DNA of 64,000 nt from Rhodobacter sp. (GTDB lineage Bacteria; Pseudomonadota; Alphaproteobacteria; Rhodobacterales; Rhodobacteraceae), in contig JAIYAE010000004.1 of the NCBI GenBank assembly GCA_027489175.1, forward strand, positions 186,001 to 250,000, in the 5' to 3' direction. The translations under genes and the position numbers were made by a program. A model generated the notes under the pieces. It saw nothing but the letters and a program-made list of their open reading frames with translations. It searched no databases and was not told where the DNA came from. Shown piece by piece: positions 37,090 to 45,506 of the stretch. How positions within the stretch are numbered: the first letter of the stretch is position 1; each line of letters begins with the position of its first letter.

Positions 37090-37508
37090 TGTCCATGACC
37101 CGCAGCCATCGCCTTATCCTCGCAGCGCTTTTCGCGGTTCTTGCCGCGGCGGGCGGCTGCGATGAGGCGGCCCCGGAGGGCGAGGCGGTCACCGTGCCGT
37201 CAGGTCGAGCGGTCAGCCTGATCGATGTCATCAGCAACGTCCCCGGACCAGAGGGCGCGACTGCCCGCTTCCGCTTTCTGGCGCCGGGGCTGACCGCGGA
37301 GGATGTGGCGAGCACGGCCGATGACATGCAGGCGCTGTGCGACAGCTATGCGCTGGGGCGGGTCTCTGGCATGGTGCCCGCGCCGCAGCAGATCATCATC
37401 TCGATGGCCAGCGCCGTGGTGCCGTTCGGCGAGGCTTCCCCCGATGTCGTCCAGTTCTTCGAAGCGTTCAGCGTCGAAACCGGCGCCTGCGTCTTGGCGC
37501 CATTCTGA
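37089..37508 (+). CDS. DUF6497-like exported protein coupled to pccB
   Basis: 139 residues from ATG 37089, overlapping the pccB stop; ATG 37095 is an alternative. A hydrophobic leader 'LILAALFAVLAAAGGC' could be a lipoprotein signal, though the lipobox is imperfect. The rest, with 'VPSGRAVSLIDVI', 'TARFRFLAPGL' and a Cys pair (CDSY, GACVLAPF), resembles a Rhodobacterales-restricted family I associate with DUF6497. No function known. Coupling to pccB suggests shared expression. Confidence 0.7.
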   Translation: MSMTRSHRLILAALFAVLAAAGGCDEAAPEGEAVTVPSGRAVSLIDVISNVPGPEGATARFRFLAPGLTAEDVASTADDMQALCDSYALGRVSGMVPAPQQIIISMASAVVPFGEASPDVVQFFEAFSVETGACVLAPF

Positions 37509-37719
37509 TGCTGGGGAAGGGCGTGGTTTTTCTGACTGGTCAGACACTGGCGCGTGATGTAGGAACGCCACAGGTCGAGAACTTGGTTTTGCGCCTGTGT
37601 CCTTCCCTGTCCGCTTCGGATATGGTCGGCGCAGGCCGGATACTAGCGGCCATAAACGCGGAATGGGGGCTGGTGCACGCAGGTGCCGCCAGAGCACCTC
37701 AGCAAAGATGGAGTAGAGG

Positions 37720-37851
37720 ATGTCGAAGAGCGGACGTATCATTCTGGTCATCGCTATGGCTGCAGCCATGGCCGCTTGCGCCAAGAAAGAAGAAGAAGTC
37801 ATGGTTGAGCCGATCACCGTCGAGCCGACCGAAACCGGCAAGTACAAGTGA
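37720..37851 (+). CDS. Tiny lipoprotein, 43 residues
   Basis: Open frame from ATG 37720 to TGA 37849-37851, with AGAGG directly upstream. The product starts MSKSGRIILVIAMAAAM with lipobox 'MAAC' (Cys20), then a lysine/glutamate run 'KKEEE' and the tail 'EPTETGKYK'. The mature peptide is only about 24 residues. Similar tiny lipoproteins occur near pcc genes in relatives, as far as I recall. It is followed by a strong hairpin at 37861-37893. Function unknown. Confidence 0.65.
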   Translation: MSKSGRIILVIAMAAAMAACAKKEEEVMVEPITVEPTETGKYK

Positions 37852-37860
37852 TCTATCGGC

Positions 37861-37893
37861 GCGGGCCCGTCAGCCGCGGCTGACCGGGCCCGC
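37861..37893 (+). terminator. Long GC-rich hairpin after the tiny lipoprotein gene
   Basis: Nested perfect arms gcgggcccg (37861-37869)/cgggcccgc (37885-37893) and tcagcc (37870-37875)/ggctga (37878-37883), with one bulged C. It starts 9 bp after the stop codon. No T-run follows, so it may be a Rho-assisted terminator or 3' stabiliser. Confidence 0.55.
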
Positions 37894-38034
37894 ACCATAC
37901 TTCGGCTGGTTGCTGGCTTTTGCCACCCGGTCTTCCATAATCCCGTCAGATCAGACAGTTGCGCAGGGCCTCTGGGCTAATGCGATGCTTTGGCCTATCC
38001 GTCCGTCCGGTCATCACGACAAAGGACAGATGAG

Positions 38035-38430
38035 ATGCTGAAGCACCGTGGCTTTCCCGGCCGGTTGACGGGAACCGATTTCCAGTTCGTCATTCGCCGC
38101 GCCAACAAAAAGGATGGCCCGACGAAACTGATCGCCCGTGAGCGCTACAAGGACCGCAAGCATGTGGACCGGTTGGCCGATGCCGCGTTCATGGCCGCGC
38201 TCTGGCAGCACTTCGGCGAGGATCCGTTCGAGCGCGGCAATCTGGATGCGGGCCGCCTGTCCTGGCTTTTTGGGCGCGAGGTTATCGCCGCCGAAGACCC
38301 GTTCAACCCTGCCAGCTATGACGCGCTGCTGCGGATTGACCGCCGTCGCGCCGAAGCGGCCTTCCCGGAGGTCTTCGCCCCCGATGCGCCGCTGATCCAG
38401 TCAGATGACTGGGACGACGAGGACGAATAG
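38035..38430 (+). CDS. Conserved hypothetical acidic-tailed protein
   Basis: 131 residues from ATG 38035 (MLKHRGFPGRLTGTDFQF) after AAAGGACAG; the longer frame has an unconserved leader. It is soluble and charged, with 'RERYKDRKHVDRLADAAFMAALWQHFGEDPFERG' in the middle and a very acidic C-terminus 'SDDWDDEDE'. No domain recognised. It lies in the pccB-pccA interval with three other small genes, same strand. Function cannot be assigned. Confidence 0.75.
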   Translation: MLKHRGFPGRLTGTDFQFVIRRANKKDGPTKLIARERYKDRKHVDRLADAAFMAALWQHFGEDPFERGNLDAGRLSWLFGREVIAAEDPFNPASYDALLRIDRRRAEAAFPEVFAPDAPLIQSDDWDDEDE

Positions 38431-38600
38431 GCATGAACGCGCCGACGGCAGCCCCAATCTGGCAAGCTTTTGCTGAGACAGGAATTGTCGTTCGCAGCAC
38501 GTTTGCAATGCGCGAATCTGCGGGGCATTGTTTCTGTGCGGGTCACGGGCAGCACGGCCTTGGCGCGCGCAGTGACATCAGTACCCTTACCCCTTCCCTG

Positions 38601-38627
38601 CGGTCCGGCCCGTCCCAGGCCGGACCG
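38601..38627 (+). terminator. GC-rich hairpin downstream of the 38035-38430 gene
   Basis: Perfect 10-bp arms cggtccggcc (38601-38610) and ggccggaccg (38618-38627) with a 7-nt loop, followed by a modest pyrimidine tail (ttcccttgcctc). It probably ends the upstream transcript, 170 bp after its stop. Confidence 0.5.
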
Positions 38628-38680
38628 TTCCCTTGCCTCGGGCGGGCGGGTGCCGATTGCGTGAGCCCGGTGAAAATCTG

Positions 38681-38709
38681 CTTTGAATTTCGCGATATTG
38701 CGGTAGAAT
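38681..38709 (+). promoter_or_regulatory. Candidate sigma70-type promoter for the 72-residue lipoprotein
   Basis: CTTTGA (38681-38686) and TAGAAT (38704-38709) separated by 17 bp, 38 bp upstream of the lipoprotein start in a locally AT-rich patch. Sequence match only. Confidence 0.3.
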
Positions 38710-38746
38710 CTGCTGCAATAACAACAAACCAACGAGGCAGTCTTCC

Positions 38747-38965
38747 ATGCGCAAATCGCTTATCCTTTTCGCCCTTCTTTCCACTCCGCTGGCCGGTTGC
38801 ATGCAGGACCCTGCATCGCGCGGTCTTGCCGGTGCCGCCGCTGGCGCCCTTGTCGCCGACGCTTTCGATGAGAACATCATCGCAGGTGCGGCCATCGGTG
38901 GCCTTGCGGGCGCTGCCACCTGCGGGATCGAGCTGGGCCTGCCGCCCTGCAACTCGGGCTACTGA
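38747..38965 (+). CDS. Small glycine-zipper lipoprotein, 72 residues
   Basis: Signal peptide with lipobox 'LAGC' (Cys18) followed by a short mature chain. The Gly/Ala-rich zipper reads 'GLAGAAAGALVADAF...AGAAIGGLAGAATCG', and the protein ends 'LPPCNSGY' with two further Cys. It is related in style to the lipoprotein at 19571-19831. Same strand as pccA, but separated from it by a strong hairpin at 39011-39045. Function unknown. Confidence 0.78.
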   Translation: MRKSLILFALLSTPLAGCMQDPASRGLAGAAAGALVADAFDENIIAGAAIGGLAGAATCGIELGLPPCNSGY

Positions 38966-39010
38966 GCCGCATCTAGACCTGGCCGCCTGCGGGCGCGCCG
39001 GACCAATTGC

Positions 39011-39045
39011 AAGGACCACCCGGGCCAGACGCCCGGGTGGTCCTT
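39011..39045 (+). terminator. Perfect 15-bp stem-loop between lipoprotein and pccA
   Basis: Arms aaggaccacccgggc (39011-39025) and gcccgggtggtcctt (39031-39045) with loop cagac, followed by a short T-containing tail (tgcgttt). It is 45 bp after the lipoprotein stop and only 31 bp before the pccA start codon. Most simply a terminator, but its position leaves little room for a pccA promoter. Confidence 0.75.
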
Positions 39046-39076
39046 TGCGTTTCACGGGTTTCAAGGGGGGCCGTTG

Positions 39077-41077
39077 ATGTTCAAGAAGATCCTGATCGCC
39101 AACCGGGGGGAGATTGCCTGCCGCGTCATCAAGACCGCCCGCAAGATGGGGATCAAGACGGTTGCGGTCTACTCCGATGCCGACCGCAACGCCCTGCACG
39201 TCAAGATGGCGGATGAGGCGGTGCATATCGGCCCGTCGCCTGCCGCGCAGTCCTACATCGTGATCGACAAGATCATGGCCGCGATCAAGGCCACAGGGGC
39301 TGAGGCGGTGCATCCCGGCTATGGGTTCCTGAGCGAAAACATGAACTTCGCCGCAGCGCTGGAGGCGGCTGGCGTGGTCTTCATCGGCCCGCCTTCGCCC
39401 GCGATTGAGGCGATGGGGGACAAGATCACCTCCAAAAAGCTGGCGCAGGCGGCGGGGGTGTCCACGGTGCCGGGGCACATGGGCCTGATCGCGGATGCGG
39501 AGGAAGCGGCAAAGATCGCGACCCAGATCGGTTACCCCGTGATGATCAAGGCCAGCGCGGGCGGTGGCGGCAAAGGCATGCGCATCGCCTGGGATGACGC
39601 CGATGCGCGTGAGGGCTTTCAGTCTTCAAAAAACGAAGCGGCGGCCAGCTTTGGCGATGATCGGATCTTCATCGAGAAATTCGTGACCCAGCCCCGCCAC
39701 ATCGAAATTCAGGTGCTGGCCGACAAGCACGGCAACACTGTCTATCTGCACGAACGCGAATGCAGCATCCAGCGCCGGAACCAGAAGGTCATTGAAGAGG
39801 CCCCCAGCCCCTTCCTGGACGAGGCGACCCGCAAGGCAATGGGCGAACAGGCCTGCGCTTTGGCCCGTGCGGTGGGCTATACCAGCGCGGGCACGGTAGA
39901 ATTCATCGTCGATGGCGCGCGCAACTTCTACTTCCTGGAAATGAACACGCGGCTGCAGGTCGAACATCCGGTGACCGAACTCATCACCGGCGTTGATCTG
40001 GTCGAACAGATGATCCGCGTCGCCTATGGCGAGCCGCTGCCATTCAAGCAGACCGACCTCAAAATCAACGGCTGGGCCATGGAAAGCCGCCTTTACGCCG
40101 AGGATCCGTATCGGAACTTCCTGCCGTCGATCGGCCGCCTGACCCGCTACCGCCCCCCAGTCGAAGGGCCGACAGCGGGCGGGATCGTCCGCAACGATAC
40201 CGGCGTGTTCGAGGGCGGCGAGATCAGCATGTTCTACGACCCGATGATCGCCAAGCTCTGCACCTGGGCCCCGACCCGTGCCGGCGCGATTGAGGAAATG
40301 CGTCTGGCCCTGGATACGTTTGAGGTCGAAGGCATCGGCCACAACCTGCCCTTCGTCGGCGCCGTGATGGACCATCCGCGCTTTCAGTGTGGCAATATCA
40401 CCACGGCCTTCATCGCCGAGGAATACCCCGAAGGCTTCAAGGGCGCGACGCTGGACGCCGCCACCTTGCGCCGCGTTGCGGCCGCTGCCGCCGCGATGAA
40501 CCGGGTGGCCGAAATCCGCCGCACCCGGATTTCCGGGACGATGGACAACCACGAACGCCGCGTGGGTGATGCCTGGGTGGTCAGCCTGCAAGGGGTGGAT
40601 CACGCGGTGACGGTTGCCGCTGACCATGACGGGTCGACCATCACCTTCGGTGATGGGGGCATGCTGCGCGTCACGTCGGACTGGACGCCGGGCCAGCCCC
40701 TGGCGCGGCTGATGGTAGACGGTGTGCCGCTGGCGCTGAAGACCGCGAAGATCCCAATGGGCTTCCGGGTCCGCTTGCGCGGCGCAGACCTCAAGGTCCA
40801 TGTCCGCACCCCGCGTCAGCATGCGCTGGCCGGGCTGATGCTGGAAAAGGCCCCGCCGGACACGTCGAAATACCTCCTCTGCCCGATGCCGGGCCTGGTG
40901 GTGAAGATCACGGTCGATGTGGGTGACGAGGTGCAGGAAGGCCAGGCGCTGGCGACGGTCGAGGCGATGAAGATGGAGAACATCCTCAAGGCCGAACGCA
41001 AGGGCGTGGTGAAGGCCGTGAAGGCGCAAGCGGGTGCGAGCCTGAAGGTGGACGACATCATTCTGGAGTTCGAGTGA
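39077..41077 (+). CDS. pccA: Propionyl-CoA carboxylase alpha subunit (biotin carboxylase + BCCP)
   Basis: 666 residues from ATG 39077 (MFKKILIANRGEIACRV) after AAGGGGG. Biotin carboxylase occupies about 1-450 ('GGGGKGMRIAWD' ATP-grasp loop, 'HERECSIQRRNQKVIEE', 'EMNTRLQVEHPVTE'). A linker/BT domain covers about 450-590, and a C-terminal biotinyl domain holds the biotinylated Lys in 'VEAMKMEN'. It carboxylates biotin for PccB. It lies about 2 kb from pccB with four small genes in between. Confidence 0.96.
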   Translation: MFKKILIANRGEIACRVIKTARKMGIKTVAVYSDADRNALHVKMADEAVHIGPSPAAQSYIVIDKIMAAIKATGAEAVHPGYGFLSENMNFAAALEAAGVVFIGPPSPAIEAMGDKITSKKLAQAAGVSTVPGHMGLIADAEEAAKIATQIGYPVMIKASAGGGGKGMRIAWDDADAREGFQSSKNEAAASFGDDRIFIEKFVTQPRHIEIQVLADKHGNTVYLHERECSIQRRNQKVIEEAPSPFLDEATRKAMGEQACALARAVGYTSAGTVEFIVDGARNFYFLEMNTRLQVEHPVTELITGVDLVEQMIRVAYGEPLPFKQTDLKINGWAMESRLYAEDPYRNFLPSIGRLTRYRPPVEGPTAGGIVRNDTGVFEGGEISMFYDPMIAKLCTWAPTRAGAIEEMRLALDTFEVEGIGHNLPFVGAVMDHPRFQCGNITTAFIAEEYPEGFKGATLDAATLRRVAAAAAAMNRVAEIRRTRISGTMDNHERRVGDAWVVSLQGVDHAVTVAADHDGSTITFGDGGMLRVTSDWTPGQPLARLMVDGVPLALKTAKIPMGFRVRLRGADLKVHVRTPRQHALAGLMLEKAPPDTSKYLLCPMPGLVVKITVDVGDEVQEGQALATVEAMKMENILKAERKGVVKAVKAQAGASLKVDDIILEFE

Positions 41078-41099
41078 TGCCGAACCGGCCGGTCAGTGG

Positions 41100-41144
41100 C
41101 CGATTTCTTCAAAGAAATCGGTGCGGAGTTTTTGAAAACTCCGC
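41100..41144. repeat. Two tandem perfect hairpins between convergent pccA and DUF4174 gene
   Basis: Arms ccgatttctt (41100-41109)/aagaaatcgg (41112-41121) and gcggagtttt (41123-41132)/aaaactccgc (41135-41144), each 10 bp with a 2-nt centre. The first hairpin is nearly identical to the first one at 8642-8663. Likely a bidirectional 3'-end structure. Confidence 0.7.
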
Positions 41145-41145
41145 G

Positions 41146-41607
41146 CTACCGCCCTGCCGGGTTACGCTCCAGCATCTCTTGCCGCCGCAGGGGCAGCTTG
41201 TCGATGGCCGCCGTGATCTCGCGCACGGTCCAGGGGTTTGGCTTGCGGATCACGGGGCGCAGGTCCTTGTCCATGATCACCAGCGAAAAGCCGCGTGGGC
41301 GCAGCTTGTGCCGCCATTCGCTGTCGGCGGCGGGGTCGGTATCGGTGACAAGGATCACGTCCCGCTCTTCCAGATCGGGATAGGCGCGGGCCAGAAGCTC
41401 CATCTGGCGGATGAAGTTCGGGTCGTTGGGGCTGTCGGCAAAGACAACAACCGGCCGCATGACGAACAGCTGCGCGTCAAAGGCGGTATCGGCCGCCGCG
41501 ACCGGAGCGAAGGCCGCAGGCTCGGCCGGCGTGGTCTGGGCCAACGCGCTGACGGGCAGAAGTGCCGCCAAAACAACTGCGTGCAAGAGTTTGATCGGGG
41601 GGGTCAT
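41146..41607 (-). CDS. DUF4174 domain protein, exported
   Basis: 153 residues with a signal peptide (1-23, ending 'VSALA'). A thioredoxin-like DUF4174 domain follows: 'MRPVVVFADSPNDPNFIRQMELL', 'ERDVILVTDTDP', 'RGFSLVIMDKDLRPVIR' and the terminal 'IDKLPLRRQEML'. No catalytic CxxC is present. Function unknown; the domain is widespread in Rhodobacterales. It is divergent from the mutase gene and converges with pccA across the tandem hairpins. Confidence 0.83.
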   Translation of the reverse strand: MTPPIKLLHAVVLAALLPVSALAQTTPAEPAAFAPVAAADTAFDAQLFVMRPVVVFADSPNDPNFIRQMELLARAYPDLEERDVILVTDTDPAADSEWRHKLRPRGFSLVIMDKDLRPVIRKPNPWTVREITAAIDKLPLRRQEMLERNPAGR

Positions 41608-41687
41608 CGGGCCTCTCTTTCGCTTCGATATAGGCGCGCTGTCGGAATTTCAAAAGGGACGATGCGACGCATCGGGCAGGGAACAGC

Positions 41688-43817
41688 ATGAGCGATGATC
41701 TGAAAGCCTGGGAAGCGCTGGCGGCGAAGGACCTGAAAGGTGCCGGGCCGGACAGCCTGACCTGGAACACGCTGGAAGGGATTGCGGTCAAGCCGCTTTA
41801 TACCGCCGCCGACACCGCCGGGCTGCCGCATATGGGCAGCCTGCCGGGCCTTGCCCCGTTTACCCGGGGCGTGCGCGCGACGATGTATGCCGGCCGCCCT
41901 TGGACGATCCGGCAATATGCGGGCTTCTCGACGGCCGAGGCGTCGAACGCCTTTTACCGCAACGCGCTGGCCTCCGGTCAGCAGGGCGTGTCGGTTGCTT
42001 TCGATCTGGCGACCCACCGGGGCTATGACAGCGACCATCCCCGTGTGGTGGGCGATGTGGGCAAAGCGGGTGTCGCGATCGATTCAGTTGAGGACATGAA
42101 AATCCTCTTCGACGGCATCCCGCTGGAAAAGATCAGCGTTTCCATGACGATGAACGGTGCCGTGATCCCGGTCCTCGCATCCTTCATCGTGGCGGGGGAA
42201 GAGCAGGGCGTGCCGCGCGCGGCCCTGTCCGGCACCATCCAGAACGACATCCTGAAAGAGTTCATGGTGCGGAACACCTATATCTATCCGCCGGAACCGA
42301 GCATGCGGATTGTCGCCGACATCATCGAATACACCGCAAAAGAGATGCCGAAATTCAACTCCATCTCGATCTCCGGCTATCATATGCAAGAGGCCGGGGC
42401 GAACCTGGTGCAGGAACTGGCCTTCACCCTCGCGGACGGGCGGGAATATGTGAAAACCGCCATCGCGCGCGGGATGGATGTGGACGACTTCGCCGGGCGG
42501 CTAAGCTTCTTCTTTGCCATCGGCATGAATTTCTTCATGGAAACCGCCAAGCTGCGCGCGGCCCGCCTCCTCTGGCACCGCATCATGGCCGAGTTTGGCG
42601 CGAAGAAACCTGCCAGCTTGATGCTGCGCACCCATTGCCAGACCTCTGGCGTGTCCTTGCAGGAACAGGACCCCTACAACAACGTCGTCCGCACCGCGTA
42701 CGAGGCCATGGCGGCGGTGCTGGGTGGCACGCAATCCCTCCACACCAACGCGCTGGATGAGGCGATTGCGCTGCCGTCGGACTTCGCCGCCCGCATCGCG
42801 CGGAACACCCAGCTGATCCTGCAGGAAGAAACCGGCGTGACCCGGGTGATCGACCCGCTGGCCGGGTCCTACTACGTGGAATCCCTGACCGACCAGATGG
42901 CGCAAGAGGCCTGGAAGATCATTGAGGAAGTCGAGGCGATGGGCGGCATGACCAAGGCCGTTGCCACCGGCATGCCGAAACTGCGGATCGAGGAATCGGC
43001 GGCCAAGCGCCAGGCGATGATCGACCGCGGGGATGAGGTGATCGTCGGCGTGAACAAGTACCGGCTGGAGAAAGAGGACGATATCGCCATCCGCGACATC
43101 GACAACGTCGCCGTGCGAGAGGCGCAGGTGGCGAAACTGGCCGCGATCCGCGCCAGCCGCGATCCGGCACGGGTTGAGGCAGCACTTGACGACATCACCT
43201 TCCGCGCCGGGCATGGCGGCAACCTTCTTGAGGCGGCGGTCGAGGCCGCGCGGGTCCGGGCAACCGTTGGGGAAATCAGCATGGCGATGGAAAAGGTGTT
43301 CGGCCGCCACCGGGCCGAGGTGAAGACGCTCGCGGGGGTTTACGGTGCCGCTTACGAAGGCGACGCAGGCTTTGAGGCGATCCAGAAGGATGTCGAGGCC
43401 TTCGCCGAAGCCGAAGGCCGCCGTCCACGCATGCTGGTCGTGAAAATGGGTCAGGATGGGCATGACCGGGGCGCCAAGGTCATAGCCACCGCCTTTGCCG
43501 ACATCGGCTTTGACGTCGATGTCGGCCCCCTCTTCCAGACGCCGGAAGAGGCCGCGCAGGACGCCATCGACAATGACGTCCATGTCATCGGGATCAGCAG
43601 CCAGGCGGCAGGCCACAAGACGCTGGCGCCAAAGCTGGTCGAGGCGCTGCAGGCCGCCGGGGCAGGGGATATTCTGGTGATCTGCGGCGGCGTCATCCCG
43701 CAGCAGGATTACCAGTTCCTGTTTGACGCCGGGGTCAAGGCGATCTTCGGGCCAGGGACCAACATCCCGGCGGCGGCGAAGGAAATCCTTGACCTGATCC
43801 GCAGCGCCCGCGGCTAA
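41688..43817 (+). CDS. scpA: Methylmalonyl-CoA mutase (adenosylcobalamin-dependent)
   Basis: 709 residues, the single-chain catalytic form. It has an N-terminal TIM barrel ('[18 protein letters not shown]', '[21 protein letters not shown]') and a C-terminal B12-binding domain with '[13 protein letters not shown]' (His592 as lower axial ligand) and '[10 protein letters not shown]'. It converts (R)-methylmalonyl-CoA to succinyl-CoA, completing propionyl-CoA assimilation with pccA and pccB. Ethylmalonyl-CoA mutase is a paralogue in this group, but the barrel sequence and context favour methylmalonyl-CoA mutase. Confidence 0.95.
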   Translation: MSDDLKAWEALAAKDLKGAGPDSLTWNTLEGIAVKPLYTAADTAGLPHMGSLPGLAPFTRGVRATMYAGRPWTIRQYAGFSTAEASNAFYRNALASGQQGVSVAFDLATHRGYDSDHPRVVGDVGKAGVAIDSVEDMKILFDGIPLEKISVSMTMNGAVIPVLASFIVAGEEQGVPRAALSGTIQNDILKEFMVRNTYIYPPEPSMRIVADIIEYTAKEMPKFNSISISGYHMQEAGANLVQELAFTLADGREYVKTAIARGMDVDDFAGRLSFFFAIGMNFFMETAKLRAARLLWHRIMAEFGAKKPASLMLRTHCQTSGVSLQEQDPYNNVVRTAYEAMAAVLGGTQSLHTNALDEAIALPSDFAARIARNTQLILQEETGVTRVIDPLAGSYYVESLTDQMAQEAWKIIEEVEAMGGMTKAVATGMPKLRIEESAAKRQAMIDRGDEVIVGVNKYRLEKEDDIAIRDIDNVAVREAQVAKLAAIRASRDPARVEAALDDITFRAGHGGNLLEAAVEAARVRATVGEISMAMEKVFGRHRAEVKTLAGVYGAAYEGDAGFEAIQKDVEAFAEAEGRRPRMLVVKMGQDGHDRGAKVIATAFADIGFDVDVGPLFQTPEEAAQDAIDNDVHVIGISSQAAGHKTLAPKLVEALQAAGAGDILVICGGVIPQQDYQFLFDAGVKAIFGPGTNIPAAAKEILDLIRSARG

Positions 43818-43825
43818 GCGCGGAA

Positions 43826-43846
43826 CGGGGGGCCGTCTGCCCCCCG
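43826..43846 (+). terminator. Hairpin after methylmalonyl-CoA mutase
   Basis: Perfect 7-bp G/C arms cgggggg (43826-43832) and ccccccg (43840-43846) with a 7-nt loop, 9 bp after the mutase stop. T-rich sequence appears only after a further 12 bp. Confidence 0.5.
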
Positions 43847-43861
43847 CACCGCCCGAGAGTA

Positions 43862-43890
43862 GTTTAAAAAAGAGCAAGCCGAATTGCTCT
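43862..43890 (-). terminator. Rho-independent terminator on minus strand
   Basis: Arms agagcaa (43871-43877) and ttgctct (43884-43890), 6-nt loop. On the minus strand the stem is followed by an unbroken run of T residues. It would stop transcription arriving from the exported-protein gene at 44039-44416. Confidence 0.6.
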
Positions 43891-43970
43891 CTTCAAGAAT
43901 ACTCCCTGCGGAGCGTTCCACGGCAAAGCCTCGGACCGTGTCAGATTCGGGCGATGTCAGCGGGCAAGAT

Positions 43971-44029
43971 GCCCAAAGGGGCGTCAGTCCCCTTTGGGCG
44001 ACAGAAAAGCCTTGTGGCCCTTGGGCCAC
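43971..44029. repeat. Two further perfect hairpins in the mutase/exported-protein gap
   Basis: Arms gcccaaagggg (43971-43981)/cccctttgggc (43989-43999), 11 bp with a 7-nt loop. The second pair is gtggccc (44014-44020)/gggccac (44023-44029), 7 bp with a 2-nt centre. With 43826-43890 this 221-bp convergent gap holds four hairpins and no gene. Confidence 0.6.
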
Positions 44030-44038
44030 TCCATGGGG

Positions 44039-44416
44039 TCAAAGCTCGATCTCGCCGTTCGGGCCGGGGGCAAACTCGGGCTTCGGCACAAGGGGCGCGT
44101 TGCGGCGGATCAGGATGTCACCATTCGGCAGCATCACCGGGGCGTCGTAATTCTTGAAATCGTCAATCATGCCGACAATCTGGCGCAGCTTCGGGCCAAC
44201 CTCTGCGCCAAAGCTTTCCAGCGCGGGGCCCATTTCGTCCAACGCCTTGCCCATTTCGTCCAGCGCGGGCTCCATCTCGGTCATTAGACCGCGCAGGACC
44301 AGCTTGGCGCCTTCCTCCATCAGGCTGAAGCCGTCATCCTCGGCGCTTGGCACAGGCGGCTTGTCCTGTGCAAGCACGGGCAGGGCGACTACGGACAGGA
44401 TTAGGGCGAGTCTCAT
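44039..44416 (-). CDS. Exported acidic protein of unknown function
   Basis: 125 residues with a signal peptide (1-16, ending 'LPVLA'). A helical acidic segment with the near-repeat 'EPALDEMGKALDEMGPALESFG' (about 49-70) follows, and a conserved tail 'YDAPVMLPNGDILIRRNAP'. Homologues in Rhodobacterales carry misleading names such as AAA+ ATPase, but no nucleotide-binding motif is present. It is probably a periplasmic helical protein. It follows the endonuclease-family gene by 31 bp on the same strand and may be co-transcribed. Confidence 0.75.
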   Translation of the reverse strand: MRLALILSVVALPVLAQDKPPVPSAEDDGFSLMEEGAKLVLRGLMTEMEPALDEMGKALDEMGPALESFGAEVGPKLRQIVGMIDDFKNYDAPVMLPNGDILIRRNAPLVPKPEFAPGPNGEIEL

Positions 44417-44447
44417 CCATCAACTATGGGGATTGGGGGCCCGTATT

Positions 44448-45506
44448 TCAAATCACATCTGGCAGATCGACCGTCACCGGGAAATGGTCGGACGCTTGCA
44501 ATAGCGCCTCGCGCAGTTCGGGGATGCTGGTCACGCCAGGGTCGTTGAACGGATGCCAGATGCGCCAGGCGGGGCCCCGCGCGGCAAGGTCGGGCGAGAC
44601 CATGATGAAGTCGAGCAGGGCCTCGAAAAAGCGCTTCTGCGGGGCGATGTAGAAGCGCGCGGAGGTGGGCGACAGGCCGACCCGACTGGCAAGCGCCATC
44701 GCGGCATGGGGATCGGTCAGCTGCAGCGCGGGGTCTGGCGTGGTGCCAAGCACGATTTCCACCCCGGAATGGCCGAACAGTTTTTCAAATTCGTCAATTC
44801 CGGGACCATCGTTGAAATCACCCATGACCACCAGACTGTCGCCTGCCGCCAGATGCGCCTCAACCCGCTGCCGCAGCCAGAGGCATTGGGCCAGCTGCTT
44901 TCGGCGGTTCTCGATCGAGAGGCGGATCTGCGCCTCACGCCCGACCGCGCCATAGGGGTTCTTCGACTTGGCATGAACGCCGATCAGACGCAGTCTTGTG
45001 CCGGAAGAGGTGGTCGCCGCAAGCTCCAGCGGTGGTTTTGAAAAGCGGATGCTTTCAAAAACCATATCTGCGTCAAGATCATAGCGGAAGGTGCCGTCAA
45101 ACCGGGGGGCATCGGGCGACCCGTGGCTGGAGGACAGCACCCCTTGCGGGTCATGCTGCAGGGTCAGCCGGTCGGGGTCATAAAGGCAGGCGATTTCCTG
45201 TTCCGTCTCGGACGGAAAGCCGATGAGCGCCTTTCTGGCCCGCAGGCCGAAGTGGCGGGCAAAGGTTTCCAGCGCGGTCACGGTTGATCGGTGACCATTG
45301 GTGTCGGGGGCCTCGATGACCATGACAAGGTCGGCATCCAGCGCCGTGAAGACGATGCCAAGGGCCCCCAGCTGTTCGGCACGGGTGGTCTTGTAGCGGG
45401 CCGAGGGGCCACTGTCGGACCGCATCCGTCCCCGGTCGTCAAAAAGGGCGTTGAACCATTCGACGTTGTAGGTCGCCAGCCGCAATGGGCGCGCGCCGTC
45501 GGTCAT
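44448..45506 (-). CDS. Endonuclease/exonuclease/phosphatase family protein
   Basis: 352 residues of EEP fold. It has N-terminal 'LATYNVEWFNALFDD', the metal Glu in 'LVMVIEAPDTNG', 'VMGDFNDGP' near residue 228, and the C-terminal catalytic 'SDHFPVTVDL'. No signal peptide, so it is cytoplasmic. Substrate could be DNA, a nucleotide or a phosphorylated small molecule. Its start overlaps the TerB-DnaJ stop (ATGA at 45503-45506), indicating coupled translation. Confidence 0.85.
   Translation of the reverse strand: MTDGARPLRLATYNVEWFNALFDDRGRMRSDSGPSARYKTTRAEQLGALGIVFTALDADLVMVIEAPDTNGHRSTVTALETFARHFGLRARKALIGFPSETEQEIACLYDPDRLTLQHDPQGVLSSSHGSPDAPRFDGTFRYDLDADMVFESIRFSKPPLELAATTSSGTRLRLIGVHAKSKNPYGAVGREAQIRLSIENRRKQLAQCLWLRQRVEAHLAAGDSLVVMGDFNDGPGIDEFEKLFGHSGVEIVLGTTPDPALQLTDPHAAMALASRVGLSPTSARFYIAPQKRFFEALLDFIMVSPDLAARGPAWRIWHPFNDPGVTSIPELREALLQASDHFPVTVDLPDVI

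Larger units (their letters stand above)
38431..38746. other. 316-bp gap: hairpin and possible promoter, no gene
   Basis: No convincing gene; the 214-codon frame starting at 38433 runs out of frame through the lipoprotein and pccA leader and looks spurious. The stretch holds a TTTGCAAT octamer at 38502-38509 (a single PccR-like half), a perfect 10-bp hairpin at 38601-38627, and a candidate promoter at 38681-38709. Confidence 0.55.

Noticed and set aside
38433..39077. 214-codon plus-strand frame in the gap before pccA
   Set aside because: It overlaps the 72-residue lipoprotein gene out of frame and runs through the 15-bp stem-loop; composition is arginine/proline-rich without domains.
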